Shown here: piece after piece, positions 14,879 through 23,825 of the stretch | Numbering within the stretch: position 1 is the first letter of the stretch | Layout: each line of letters opens with the position of its first letter | Assembly: GCA_034435055.1 (NCBI GenBank) | Contig: DAOTXS010000018.1 | Coordinates: forward strand, 1-64,000 | DNA length: 64,000 bases | Reading direction: 5' to 3' | DNA from: DAOTXS01 sp034435055 | GTDB taxonomy: Bacteria > Chloroflexota > Anaerolineae > UBA4142 | Program-made: the position numbers and the translations under genes | Notes under the pieces: generated by a model | The model's database searches: none | Told to the model about the DNA's origin: nothing | The model's input: the letters and a program-made list of their open reading frames with translations, nothing else

Positions 14879-16765
14879 ATGGAAACTCTTCCTCAATATC
14901 TCCAACATGCGGCACAACGTTACGGCGATAAACGTGTCGCAATGCGCAAGAAACAACTCGGCATCTGGCGCGAATTTTCGTGGCACGAATCGTACACGCG
15001 CGTCAAGCATCTTGCGCTTGGCTTGATGCAGTTGGGTCTCGCGCACGGCGACAAGGTCTGCATCATCGGCGATAACGACCCGGAATATTTCTGGGCGCAA
15101 CTGGCGGTGCAATCGTGCGGCGGCATCGCCGTGGGTATTTTCACCGATAGCATTCCGAACGAGATTCAGTACATCGTCCAACATTCCGACGCGGTGATCG
15201 TCTTTGCCAAAGATCAAGAGCAGTGCGACAAAATGCTGGAAATTCGCGCGAACGTGCCGGCGATTCACCGCGTGATTTATTGGGAAGAGCGCGGATTGTG
15301 GAATTATCGCGACGATTGGTTGATGAGTTTTGAATCGCTGATCGCCGTCGGACGCGAAATCGATCAGCGCGCGCCAACCCAGTACGACGAACGCGTTGCA
15401 CAAGGCAAAGGCGACGACCTTGCGATTTTTTGTTACACCTCCGGCACCACCGGCTTACCCAAAGGTGCGATGATCGCGCACAAGAATTTGATCAGTGGCG
15501 CGGCAACATCGTCCAGTGTCGATCTGCGGCTCGACACCGATGATTATCTTTCGTTCCTGCCGCCGGCGTGGATTACTGAAAATGTTTTGGGGCTGGCGAT
15601 TCATGTGATGAACGGAATGGTTATCAATTTTCCCGAAGAACCGGAAACGGTACAGGAAAATTTGCGCGAGATTTCGCCGCACGCGCTCTTGTTCTCATCG
15701 CGGTTGTGGGAATCGCTCGTGTCGATGGTGCAAGCGCGCATCGCGGATACCTCCTGGGTCAATCGCGTGTTGTACAACGCGTTCATGCCGATTGGTTATC
15801 GCGTCGCCGATTTGCGTTTTGGCAAAGGGAGCGTGCCGCTGGCGTGGCAAGTGTTGAACTGGCTCGGCGAAGTCGCGGTCTTTGCGGCTCTGCGCGATAA
15901 ACTGGGATTGAGTCGCGTGAAATCGGCGTACAGTTCCGGCGCGGCGCTCAGTCCGGATGTCGTGCGTTTTTTCCGCGCCATCGGCGTGAACATTCGCAAT
16001 CTGTTCGGCTCGACCGAGGGGATCATCCACACGCTTCACATCGGCGATGATGTCAAATTTGAAACGGTCGGCGTGCCGCCGCCCGGCGTCGAGTTGAAAA
16101 TTTCGCCCGACGGCGAAATCATCGTCAAGAGTCCGATGGTGTTTCAGGGATATTACAAAAATCCGGAGACGACGGCGAAGGCATTGGATGGCGGTTGGTT
16201 TCACACCGGCGACGCCGGCTATTTGCGCGATGACGGTCATTTGATTTATCTCGACCGCGTGAAAGATTTGCTCGAACTCGCAACCGGCGACAAGTTCTCG
16301 CCGCAGTACATCGAAGGGCGACTCAAGTTCAGTCAGTATGTCAAAGATGTGATGGTCGTCGGCGGACGCGAGCGCGCGTTTGTGACAGCAGTAATCAACA
16401 TCGATTTTGCGAACGTGGGACGCTGGGCGGAAAAAAAGCGCATCGCGTATACGACGTTTGTCGATCTCTCACAAAAACCGGAAGTGTACGATCTCATCAA
16501 GCAGGATGTTTTGCGCGTGAACGAAACGTTGCCGCCGCCCGCGCGCGTGAAAAGTTTTGTGTTGCTCCACAAGGAATTCGATCCCGACGAAGGCGATTTG
16601 ACGCGCACGCGCAAACTGCGCCGCAACGTGATGGAAGATCGCTATCGTGATTTGATCGAAGCTATGTACAGCGGCAAGGACGAGGTGCGGGTGAGCGCGG
16701 CGGTGAAATATCGCGACGGGCGCACCGGGGTAATTGAGACAGCAGTGCGGGTGTGTAAGGTGTAG
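14879..16765 (+). CDS. AMP-dependent long-chain acyl-CoA synthetase
   Basis: The 628-residue ANL-superfamily enzyme has the P-loop FCYTSGTTGLPKGAM (about 186-200), the substrate segment NLFGSTEG and the hinge/adenylate motif GWFHTGDAGYLRDDGHLIYLDRVKD, of which YLDRVKD is the hinge end. The length and the C-terminal domain match long-chain fatty acid-CoA ligases. It activates a carboxylate with ATP and CoA in the cytoplasm. It begins 11 bases after the livG stop. Together with a PaaK-like ligase in the same operon, this suggests that the transporter imports an acid that is activated at once. Confidence 0.88.
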   Translation: METLPQYLQHAAQRYGDKRVAMRKKQLGIWREFSWHESYTRVKHLALGLMQLGLAHGDKVCIIGDNDPEYFWAQLAVQSCGGIAVGIFTDSIPNEIQYIVQHSDAVIVFAKDQEQCDKMLEIRANVPAIHRVIYWEERGLWNYRDDWLMSFESLIAVGREIDQRAPTQYDERVAQGKGDDLAIFCYTSGTTGLPKGAMIAHKNLISGAATSSSVDLRLDTDDYLSFLPPAWITENVLGLAIHVMNGMVINFPEEPETVQENLREISPHALLFSSRLWESLVSMVQARIADTSWVNRVLYNAFMPIGYRVADLRFGKGSVPLAWQVLNWLGEVAVFAALRDKLGLSRVKSAYSSGAALSPDVVRFFRAIGVNIRNLFGSTEGIIHTLHIGDDVKFETVGVPPPGVELKISPDGEIIVKSPMVFQGYYKNPETTAKALDGGWFHTGDAGYLRDDGHLIYLDRVKDLLELATGDKFSPQYIEGRLKFSQYVKDVMVVGGRERAFVTAVINIDFANVGRWAEKKRIAYTTFVDLSQKPEVYDLIKQDVLRVNETLPPPARVKSFVLLHKEFDPDEGDLTRTRKLRRNVMEDRYRDLIEAMYSGKDEVRVSAAVKYRDGRTGVIETAVRVCKV

Positions 16766-16792
16766 CGGCACGAACAATCAAGGAGCGTACCT

Positions 16793-17578
16793 ATGCCCAA
16801 GATGCGTGTCAACGACATCAATCTGTATTACGAAGCGAGCGGCAATGGTCAGCCATTGGTGTTTATTCACGGCTTGGGGTCAAGCACACGCGATTGGGAA
16901 TTGCAGGTTGCTGAATTTTCAAAGACGTTCAAGGTCATCACGTTTGACCTGCGCGGTCACGGACAATCGGACAAGCCGCCGGGACCGTACAGTATGGCGT
17001 TGTTCGCATCCGACACTGCAAACTTGTTGAAGGCACTCGGTATCGAATCGGCAAACGTCGTTGGGTTGTCGCTGGGCGGAGGCGTTGCGTTTCAACTCGC
17101 TATCGATTCGCCGGCGTTGGTCAAGAAACTCGTTATCGTGAACAGCGCACCCGCGTTGGTTGTGCGCACCTTCAAAGACCGATTGAATGTCTGGCAACGT
17201 TTTGCAATAGTGAAATTGCTCGGGATGCGCAAGATGGGCGAGGTGTTGAGCAAGCGGCTCTTTCCAAAACCAGAACACGCCAATTTACGCGCAACCTTTG
17301 TCAAGCGCTGGGCAGAGAACGACACGCGCGCGTATCAAGATGCGATGCGTGCGATGATTGGCTGGAGCGTGACGGACAAGCTGGGTTCGATTCAATGTCC
17401 AACGCTTATTCTGACGGCAGATCAAGATTACACACCAGTCACCGTGAAAGAAGAATACACCAAACTTATTCCTGGGGCGAAGTTAGTCGTGATTCCAGAC
17501 TCGCGTCACGCCACGCCGGTTGAGCAACCGCAAAAGTTCAATGAGGTGGTGATGGAATTCTTGGGAGGGCAAATTTGA
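16793..17578 (+). CDS. Alpha/beta hydrolase
   Basis: The 261-residue alpha/beta-hydrolase fold protein has the oxyanion loop FIHGLGSSTRDWE, the nucleophile elbow GLSLGG (Ser about 92), an acid in LTADQDYT and a His in SRHATPVEQP. It resembles 3-oxoadipate enol-lactonase and related C-C or ester hydrolases. No signal peptide is present, so it is cytoplasmic. AAGGAG precedes the ATG. Placed between the acyl-CoA synthetase and the permeases, it may hydrolyse an ester or lactone of the imported compound. The exact substrate cannot be read from the sequence. Confidence 0.85.
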   Translation: MPKMRVNDINLYYEASGNGQPLVFIHGLGSSTRDWELQVAEFSKTFKVITFDLRGHGQSDKPPGPYSMALFASDTANLLKALGIESANVVGLSLGGGVAFQLAIDSPALVKKLVIVNSAPALVVRTFKDRLNVWQRFAIVKLLGMRKMGEVLSKRLFPKPEHANLRATFVKRWAENDTRAYQDAMRAMIGWSVTDKLGSIQCPTLILTADQDYTPVTVKEEYTKLIPGAKLVVIPDSRHATPVEQPQKFNEVVMEFLGGQI

Positions 17579-17581
17579 AAT

Positions 17582-17933
17582 TTGGCACTTACCGCGCGGT
17601 GTTATGAGCAAAACATTCCAATCAATTCTAGAGATGATATTTTGATCAAGGATGTCTTGGCAGGTGTCCGAGACGGCGAGGTGATAGAAGATTATCCTGA
17701 CTTTCAAAGGACCTTGTGTGCTGGTTCTGCAACAAGACCTGCAACAACAACCCATTCACGTCTTGTGGGGCATTCCCAAGAACCAGTCTAAACCTGCTGT
17801 TGTGATAACCGCTTATCGTCCTGATCCGGAAAGATGGACGGATGATTTCAAGAGGAGAAAGCAATGCGCAATAAATATCATACCAAGTTGGTACATGAAA
17901 AAGAATATGTTGCCGAAGTTGAGGTTGAGTTGA
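17582..17933 (+). pseudogene. Frameshifted DUF4258 protein
   Basis: Two overlapping frames carry consecutive parts of a DUF4258 domain: DVLAGVRDGEVIEDYPDFQR in one frame, then GPCVLVLQQD, PIHVLWGIPKN and AVVITAYRPDPERW in the next. The frame changes at about 17707-17711, where one base is missing in CAAAGGACC compared with the expected Gln-x-Gly-Pro coding. The 5' end directly abuts the hydrolase stop, so the N-terminus may also be lost. DUF4258 proteins are often the upstream partner of a small gene in toxin-antitoxin-like pairs, as here. A sequencing error could produce the same picture. Confidence 0.68.
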
Positions 17934-18079
17934 TCGAATCTTCCGAAGGATGGGGACCCTACCTGTCCTTGGAGGACGTACAGAAACTTGACCGGGTTCG
18001 TGAAGCATTACGTTCGGGAGATTTGCGTCAGGCAAGTAAGTTGGCGTGTGTTTATCGTCTCATGCCAGTGGCGGCATAA
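17864..18079 (+). CDS. Small conserved protein, partner of the DUF4258 gene
   Basis: The 71-residue protein is acidic and begins with YHTKLVHEKEYVAEVEVEL. The central GPYLSLEDVQKLD and the C-terminal YRLMPVAA look like the small conserved partner that often follows DUF4258 genes. AGAGGAG lies seven bases before the ATG, and the start overlaps the end of the broken upstream frame. If the pair is a toxin-antitoxin module, this would be the antitoxin, kept intact while the toxin decayed. No DNA-binding motif is evident. The role is inferred from pairing only. Confidence 0.65.
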   Translation: MRNKYHTKLVHEKEYVAEVEVELIESSEGWGPYLSLEDVQKLDRVREALRSGDLRQASKLACVYRLMPVAA

Positions 18080-18085
18080 AGTCAA

Positions 18086-18134
18086 CCTAACCCCAACCCC
18101 TTCCCTGCGAGAGAAGGGGTTGGGGGATGGTTAG
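18086..18134. repeat. G/C-run palindrome (REP-like)
   Basis: The arms CCTAACCCCAACCCCTTC and GAAGGGGTTGGGGGATGG are separated by about 10 bases. Palindromes of this composition recur between genes in Chloroflexota. The remaining bases up to the livH start at 18194 show no gene. Confidence 0.7.
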
Positions 18135-18193
18135 CGTAAAGTGTTTTTCTTTTCTGTGTGGTTCCGTGTAATTCTGCGGCAAAAGGATAGTCA

Positions 18194-19090
18194 ATGAACT
18201 GGGAACTCTTCCCGCAATTTCTGGCAACCGGACTACTCACCGGCGGAATTTATTCGCTGATCGCACTCGGCTTGGTGCTGATCTACAAATCCTCGCGCGT
18301 GTTCAACTTTGCGCAAGGACATTTACTGATGGTCGGCGCGTTCGTCGCGTGGTGGTTCACCGATACACTTGGTTGGAACGTGTGGCTCGCATTCGCCGCC
18401 GCGATTGTCTTTGCCGCGATCCTCGGCTTGCTGATCGAACGAGTCGCGTTGCGCGCGCTCATCGGTCAGCCGATTCTCGCGACGGTGATGATGACGCTGG
18501 GACTTGCACAATTTTTGCAAGGTGGCACGATTGTCGCGTTTGGCGCATCGCAACGCTCGATGCCGGAAATGTTTCCACTTCGCGCGCTCATCCTCGGCGA
18601 CATTCGGCTAAAACAAAATCTCGTCTTTGCATTTGCAATTTCGATGCTCGGCTTTTTGTTGTTCGTGCTTTTCTTTCGTTACACACGTTGGGGTTTGGCG
18701 ATGCGCGCGGCAGCGGAAGATCATCAACTTGCGCAGAGCGTTGGCTTGCGCGTGCCGCGCATCTTCGGACTTGCCTGGGCGATTGCAAGCGTCGTCGCGA
18801 CGGTCGGCGGCGTGTTGCTCGCGAGTATCAGCGGCGTCGAGTTAAATCTTTCGATCATCGCGCTCAAGGCGTTTCCGGCGGTGCTGTTCGGCGGGCTTGA
18901 ATCGATTCCCGGCGCAATCGTTGGCGGCTTGACGGTCGGCATCATCGAAAGTTTGGTGGGCGGCTTGCCGGCGGACGCGACGATTCGCTCACTCCACCTC
19001 GCCGAAGTTGCGCCGTACGTGTTTATGCTAATCGTGTTGTGGTTCCGTCCCGATGGATTGTTTGGCTTGAAGCGAATCGAACGAATCTGA
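18194..19090 (+). CDS. livH: Branched-chain amino acid-type ABC permease, LivH
   Basis: The 298-residue integral membrane protein has about eight hydrophobic segments, starting LLTGGIYSLIALGLVLIYK. The family motif NFAQGHLLMVGAF is at residues about 38-50, and a cytoplasmic EAA-like region (DHQLAQSVGLRVPRIFGLAW) contacts the ATPase. It pairs with LivM downstream. A hairpin separates livH from livM. Confidence 0.92.
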   Translation: MNWELFPQFLATGLLTGGIYSLIALGLVLIYKSSRVFNFAQGHLLMVGAFVAWWFTDTLGWNVWLAFAAAIVFAAILGLLIERVALRALIGQPILATVMMTLGLAQFLQGGTIVAFGASQRSMPEMFPLRALILGDIRLKQNLVFAFAISMLGFLLFVLFFRYTRWGLAMRAAAEDHQLAQSVGLRVPRIFGLAWAIASVVATVGGVLLASISGVELNLSIIALKAFPAVLFGGLESIPGAIVGGLTVGIIESLVGGLPADATIRSLHLAEVAPYVFMLIVLWFRPDGLFGLKRIERI

Positions 19091-19097
19091 AATACGG

Positions 19098-19123
19098 GAC
19101 AGAGATCAGAACTGATCTCTGTC
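19098..19123 (+). repeat. Intercistronic hairpin between livH and livM
   Basis: The perfect 11-bp stem GACAGAGATCA / TGATCTCTGTC has a 4-base loop and no following T-run, so it is not a terminator. Comparable perfect palindromes lie after the binding-protein genes at 52191-52219 and 59936-59965. They may stabilise or process the polycistronic mRNA. Confidence 0.8.
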
Positions 19124-19143
19124 TCTCGACCCCTGAGGTTTCT

Positions 19144-20199
19144 ATGGCAATTCGACTCGCCGGTGATTTCGATACTTCATACGCCCACGATATGGCGATC
19201 ATTCGCAATCGTGGACAATGGGTGATGACGATTACGTTCATCGTTGTCTTGTTCGCACTGCCATTTTTTATCGACGCACACACCATCGGTATTTTGAATC
19301 TCATCGGCATCAGCATCATCGCGGTGCATGGCTTGAATATCTTGCTCGGTTACACTGGGCAAATTTCGTTGGGGCAAGCGGCATTTATGGCAGTCGGCGC
19401 GTACACGGCGGCTGTGCTCGTCAAGTATGGCATTTCGTTTTGGATTGCGTTGCCGATTTCGGGCCTGGTCGCCGGACTCGTTGGGCTGTTGTTCGGTTTG
19501 CCGTCGCTCCGCATCAAAGGATTTTATTTGGCGATGGCGACGCTGTCGGCGCAAATGATCATCCCCTGGTTTTTTCGCAATGTCCGCACCGACATTTTTG
19601 GCGGGATGCCGGGAATGAAACTTGCCCCGCCGGAATTGGGCGGAATTGTTTTCAACAGCCAGGAAACGTACTATTTTCCGATTATGCTCACCGTTGTCAT
19701 TTGCACAATTGCCGCGAAAAATATCGCGCGCACGCGGCTGGGTCGCGCGCTGATTGCAATCCGCGACAACGACCTTGCCGCCGAACTGCTCGGCATCGCG
19801 CAATTTTCGTACAAACTGCGCGCGTTCTTTTTATCGGCGTTGTACGCCGGGCTTGCCGGCGCGCTTTGGGCAATGTACGCCCGCTCGATCAATCCCGAAC
19901 AATTCTCGCTCTTGAATTCGGTGTGGTATTTGGGAATGGTCATCGTCGGCGGAATGGGGAGCGCGCTCGGTCCGATTTTGGGGACGATTCTTTTGCGTGG
20001 ACTGGAAGAATTGACGACGCAACTTGCGCCGGTGCTAAGCAAAATGTTTCCACACTTGGAAGCCGGCTTGCTCGCTGCGCTGGGCCCGATGGTATTCGGG
20101 GTTGCGTTGATGTTGTTCCTCGTCTTTGAGCCGCGCGGGCTGGCGCATCGCTGGGAACTTTTCAAAGCCGCGTGGCGGTTGCGACCCTTTGCGCATTAG
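19144..20199 (+). CDS. livM: Branched-chain amino acid-type ABC permease, LivM
   Basis: The 351-residue membrane protein has about nine hydrophobic segments. LLGYTGQISLGQAAFMAVGAY is the LivM signature, with GQISLGQAAF conserved, and the coupling region AIRDNDLAAELLGI follows. The ATG at 19144 is preferred because GAGG lies upstream at about 19134; the longer frame would run through the intercistronic hairpin. It forms the translocation pore with LivH. Confidence 0.92.
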   Translation: MAIRLAGDFDTSYAHDMAIIRNRGQWVMTITFIVVLFALPFFIDAHTIGILNLIGISIIAVHGLNILLGYTGQISLGQAAFMAVGAYTAAVLVKYGISFWIALPISGLVAGLVGLLFGLPSLRIKGFYLAMATLSAQMIIPWFFRNVRTDIFGGMPGMKLAPPELGGIVFNSQETYYFPIMLTVVICTIAAKNIARTRLGRALIAIRDNDLAAELLGIAQFSYKLRAFFLSALYAGLAGALWAMYARSINPEQFSLLNSVWYLGMVIVGGMGSALGPILGTILLRGLEELTTQLAPVLSKMFPHLEAGLLAALGPMVFGVALMLFLVFEPRGLAHRWELFKAAWRLRPFAH

Positions 20200-20301
20200 A
20201 GATTAGACATTAGAGATTAGAGATGGGAGGTGATGTAGAGCAAAAAGGTAAATCGAAAAATTGGCAATCGACAATCGAAAATGAAATGAGAAGGAGGAGA
20301 A

Positions 20302-21693
20302 GTGAAAGCAAAAATTTTCGTTTGGTTTTTATTGGTCGCACTCGCGGTCGTCGCATTGACGGCGTGCGCGCCTGCGCCCACGGCTACCCCAGTACCCCCG
20401 CCGCCCACCCCGGTGCCGGCGACCAAAGCCCCCGCACCGACGCAGCCGCCGGCGTCTAGCTCTGCCGCATCAAGCGTGGCGCCGACCACCGCGCCCACAA
20501 AGGCGCCCGAACCGACCAAGCCATCGCTTCGCACGCGCGCAAATCCCGGCGAAAAAATCACGCTCTATCACTTTGGCGATGTAACCGGACCGCTCGCCGC
20601 GATTACAACGCCGCTCGTGTCCGGCTTTAACGACGGCGCGAAATATTTCAACGGCAAAGGCGGCATTCGCGGTGCGGAAATGGTCGTGGAATGGGCGGAT
20701 ACCGCCAGCAAAGTGGAACTTGCCATCGCGGCGTACAATCGCTTCCGCGAAAAGAAACCGCTCGCGATGCAAATGTACGGCTCCGGTGAAACCGAAGCGT
20801 TGAAGGATCGCCTCGCCGAAGACAAGATTCCGGTGCTGACTGCTGGCGTGAGCGCGAAAGGTTCGTATCCGCCCGGCTATGTCTTCGCCGTGGTTCCGAT
20901 TTACACCGATCAATTTGGCTTGTTCCTCGATTGGCTCGTGCCGAACTGGGACAAGGTCAAGCCGGCAAAAGGTCAGGCAAATGAATCGCCCAAGATTGCG
21001 ATTGTAACCTGGGACTCGGCGTACGGTCGCGCGCTGGATACGCCGGAAGTCAAAGCGTACGCGGAAAAGAAAGGTGTCAAACTCGTCACGCAAGAATTGT
21101 TCGTCGCTGGCGCGCCGGATGTAACCACGCAAATTCTCGCCGCGAAAAAAGCCGGGGCGAATGTGATTTACACCAACACCCTCGCGCATGGTCCTGCACA
21201 AATTCTCAAGGATGCCGTCTCGCTTGGCGTGCGCGATGAATTCTTGATTGCCGGCGATAACTGGGCAGTCGATCTTTCGATGCTCGCGCTTGCGGGCGCG
21301 GCGTCGGAAGGATTCTACGGCGTCTTTCCAAATCTGTGGTGGGATGACGTGGATCACCCCGGCATCAAGATCATTCAAGGCGAATTCACCGCGAATCAAC
21401 GCAAAGCGTCGGAACGCAGTGTGGGTTATCTCCTCGCGTTCACGTTTGTGGATGCGATGAAACAGTACATCGAAAAGACGATTGATCGCGTCGGGTTCGA
21501 GGGCTTGACCGGTCAAGCCGTGTATGAAACGATCCAAGCCACGCCCGAACTCAAACCGATGGAAGGCATCCAGACTTTTGATTTTGGCAAAGACAAACGC
21601 GCGCCCAGCAAAGCGCGCATCGTCCAAATCAAAGGCGGCAAGATCACGTACGTTACCGATTGGATGACCGCGCCGGATCTGCGACCCAAATAA
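20302..21693 (+). CDS. livK: Liv-type ABC substrate-binding lipoprotein
   Basis: The 463-residue lipoprotein (lipobox LTAC22) has a Pro/Ala/Thr-rich spacer (about 23-75) and then a type 1 periplasmic-binding domain (about 80-450, LYHFGDVTGPLAA, VVEWADTASKVELA). The start is GTG at 20302, preceded by GGAGGAG. It anchors on the outer face of the membrane and delivers ligand to LivH/LivM. The domain belongs to the family of urea/amide and branched-chain amino acid receptors, but specificity cannot be read here. The preceding 100 bases carry short tandem repeats (ATTAGAGATTAGA type). Confidence 0.9.
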   Translation: MKAKIFVWFLLVALAVVALTACAPAPTATPVPPPPTPVPATKAPAPTQPPASSSAASSVAPTTAPTKAPEPTKPSLRTRANPGEKITLYHFGDVTGPLAAITTPLVSGFNDGAKYFNGKGGIRGAEMVVEWADTASKVELAIAAYNRFREKKPLAMQMYGSGETEALKDRLAEDKIPVLTAGVSAKGSYPPGYVFAVVPIYTDQFGLFLDWLVPNWDKVKPAKGQANESPKIAIVTWDSAYGRALDTPEVKAYAEKKGVKLVTQELFVAGAPDVTTQILAAKKAGANVIYTNTLAHGPAQILKDAVSLGVRDEFLIAGDNWAVDLSMLALAGAASEGFYGVFPNLWWDDVDHPGIKIIQGEFTANQRKASERSVGYLLAFTFVDAMKQYIEKTIDRVGFEGLTGQAVYETIQATPELKPMEGIQTFDFGKDKRAPSKARIVQIKGGKITYVTDWMTAPDLRPK

Positions 21694-21782
21694 CTTACAG
21701 AGGAGTAGAGGAGCAAAGGAGCAGGGGGATGTTTTCTCCTCTGCTCCCCGTCTCCCCTGCACTTCTGCTCTTTGATTTGATC

Positions 21783-22574
21783 ATGCTAAAGCTAAACAAC
21801 ATCGAAGTCGTTTACTCCGACGTGATCCTCGTTCTGCGTGGTGTGTCGCTCCAAATTGAAGACGGACAAATCGTCGCATTACTGGGCGCGAACGGCGCGG
21901 GCAAAACGACAACGCTCAAAGCCATTTCCGGCTTACTCCGCACCGAACTGGGTCAAGTCACGCGCGGCTCGATCGAATTCAACGGCACGCGGCTCGACCG
22001 TTTGGGCCCAGAAGATATTGTGGAGCGCGGCATCGTCCAAGTTTTGGAAGGACGCCGCTTGTTCGCGCATCTCAGTGTCGAAGAAAATCTTACTGTCGGC
22101 GGGCTGGCGAAAAGCAACGGCAAAACCAAAGCCGATTTGGAAATGGTGTACGCTTACTTTCCGCGTCTGCGTGATTTGCGTCATCGCGTCAGTGGTTATC
22201 TGTCCGGCGGCGAACAACAAATGGTTGTCATCGGGCGGGCGTTAATGGCGCATCCCAAATTGATGTTACTCGACGAGCCGTCGCTGGGACTGGCGCCGCT
22301 CATCGTTCAAGAAATTTTTCAAGTCATCCAGAAAATCAACCAGCAAGAGAAAACCTCGATTCTGCTCGTTGAACAAATCGCGCAAGCCGCGCTCGGCATC
22401 GCGCATCACGGGTACGTGATGGAAACCGGGCGCGTCGTGCTTGATGGTCCCGCTGAAAAATTGCGCGAAAACGAAGACATCAAGGAATTTTATCTGGGTC
22501 TCACGCAACTGGGCGAACGCAAAAGTTATCGTGAAGTGAAACATTACAAGCGGAGAAAACGCTGGCTGGGGTAA
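21783..22574 (+). CDS. livF: ABC transporter ATP-binding protein, LivF type
   Basis: The 263-residue ATPase has Walker A GANGAGKTT, the signature LSGGEQQMV and Walker B LMLLDEPSLGL. The segment EDIVERGIVQVLEGRRLFAHLSVEEN is the hallmark Q-loop region of LivF. The ATG at 21783 gives the usual length; a longer frame from 21660 runs through the spacer. It completes the LivFGHMK set. The usual MALEP-type LivF C-terminus is replaced by a basic tail. Confidence 0.9.
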   Translation: MLKLNNIEVVYSDVILVLRGVSLQIEDGQIVALLGANGAGKTTTLKAISGLLRTELGQVTRGSIEFNGTRLDRLGPEDIVERGIVQVLEGRRLFAHLSVEENLTVGGLAKSNGKTKADLEMVYAYFPRLRDLRHRVSGYLSGGEQQMVVIGRALMAHPKLMLLDEPSLGLAPLIVQEIFQVIQKINQQEKTSILLVEQIAQAALGIAHHGYVMETGRVVLDGPAEKLRENEDIKEFYLGLTQLGERKSYREVKHYKRRKRWLG

Positions 22575-22655
22575 CCCAGTTGGCAGTAGGCAGTGGACAG
22601 TGAGCAGTCAAGCGATTTGCAAAGACTGTTGACCGTTGACTGTCGACTGTTTACT
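22575..22655. repeat. CAGT-rich imperfect inverted repeat
   Basis: The left half is built from GGCAGTAGGCAGTGGACAGT-type units and the right half from GACTGTTGACCGTTGACTGT units, so the two can pair imperfectly around a central 20 bases. Similar short CAGT strings occur at 5855-5877 and 14852-14875. It fills the gap between livF and the KAS III-like gene. Confidence 0.6.
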
Positions 22656-22659
22656 GAAC

Positions 22660-23790
22660 ATGATTAACGCTCACATTATCGGCTGGGGTAAATATCTGCC
22701 CGGCAAAATTGTAACGAATGTAGAACTCGCCAAGACCACCGACATCAATCCCGAAATCGTGTCATCGCGGACTGGCATCGAAGCGCGCCACATCGCCGAT
22801 CCAAAGCAGGCGAGCGCGGATATGGCCACCCGCGCCGCGCGGATCGCGTTGGAGATGGCGGATGTCGCGCCGGACGAAATCGGTTTGATCATCGCGGCGA
22901 CGAGTACGCCCGATTATCTTTTTCCGGCAACCGCGTGTCTTGTGCAAGATGCCATCGGCGCATCGCGCGCGGCTGCGTTCGATTTGGGCGCGGGCTGTTC
23001 CGGTTTTTTGTACGCGCTTGTCACCGCCGACCGCTTTATTCGGAGCGGCGCGTATCGCCACGCGCTTGTCATCGGCGTGGAGACGACGTCGCGGTTCAAC
23101 GATTGGAAGAATCGCAATCTCAGCCCGTTCTTTGGTGACGGCGCGGGCGCGGTGGTGTTGACGGGCAACGAACAGCCCGGCGGTTTGCTTTCGTTTGCGT
23201 TGAGTGCGGATGGCTCGGGTGGTGATTTGTTGATGTTGCCGCGCGGCGGCGCGCGCGCACCGTTCATCAATGCGCCGGAAACAGAACTGCAGGTCGGCAA
23301 GATGGATGGGCGTGGGTTGTATCGTTACGGTTTGCGCGCGATGGTTTCGTTGGGACGCGATGCGGTGCGTAAAGCGCGGTTGAAAATTGAAGATGTCGAT
23401 TTATTCATCCCGCATCAGACGAATAAAATGTTGGTGCAACAAACATCGGAACGTTTGCATATTCCGGAAAATAAAGTGCTCGTCAATATGGCGCGCTACG
23501 CCAACATTTCCGCGGCGTGTATGCCGGTTTCAATTTGTGATGTCATCGAAGCCGGACGTCTCAAGCCGGGAGATCGCGTGTTGATGACCGCGTTCGGTGC
23601 GGGACTCACTTCGGCGGCGGTGGTGTGGCAATGGACGCAATTACCCAAGAAACCGATGTCGTTCTCGCGGCGATTCTGGCACGCGTTGTGGGACGCGCAA
23701 GCCGCATTCCGTTCGCGGTTGTTCCGGCTGGAACATCAACTCGATTCGTTGACGCGCGTGGAAGATGAAGAGCCAGAGGAAAAAACGTAG
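22660..23790 (+). CDS. 3-oxoacyl-ACP synthase III (FabH)-like enzyme
   Basis: The 376-residue thiolase-fold enzyme has the nucleophilic Cys in DLGAGCSGFLYAL, the His in FIPHQTN and the Asn in YANISAA, giving the complete KAS III Cys-His-Asn triad. A C-terminal tail of about 50 residues exceeds the usual FabH length. It could start fatty acid synthesis, but its place inside a transporter operon with two acyl-CoA ligases suggests a dedicated condensation of the imported acid's thioester or a related thiolase-like reaction. It begins at ATG 22660 after the CAGT-rich repeat; no strong Shine-Dalgarno is visible. Confidence 0.8.
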   Translation: MINAHIIGWGKYLPGKIVTNVELAKTTDINPEIVSSRTGIEARHIADPKQASADMATRAARIALEMADVAPDEIGLIIAATSTPDYLFPATACLVQDAIGASRAAAFDLGAGCSGFLYALVTADRFIRSGAYRHALVIGVETTSRFNDWKNRNLSPFFGDGAGAVVLTGNEQPGGLLSFALSADGSGGDLLMLPRGGARAPFINAPETELQVGKMDGRGLYRYGLRAMVSLGRDAVRKARLKIEDVDLFIPHQTNKMLVQQTSERLHIPENKVLVNMARYANISAACMPVSICDVIEAGRLKPGDRVLMTAFGAGLTSAAVVWQWTQLPKKPMSFSRRFWHALWDAQAAFRSRLFRLEHQLDSLTRVEDEEPEEKT

Positions 23791-23825
23791 GGGCGACCCT
23801 TGTGGTTGCCTGCCCAGGAGTTACA

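Noticed and set aside
17582..17791. Intact small gene overlapping the hydrolase end
   Set aside because: Only the first part matches DUF4258; the rest of the domain is in another frame, so it was called a pseudogene.
20470..21762. Long minus-strand open frame (430 codons)
   Set aside because: It is the reverse shadow of the LivK-like gene, which has lipobox, family motifs and a ribosome-binding site.
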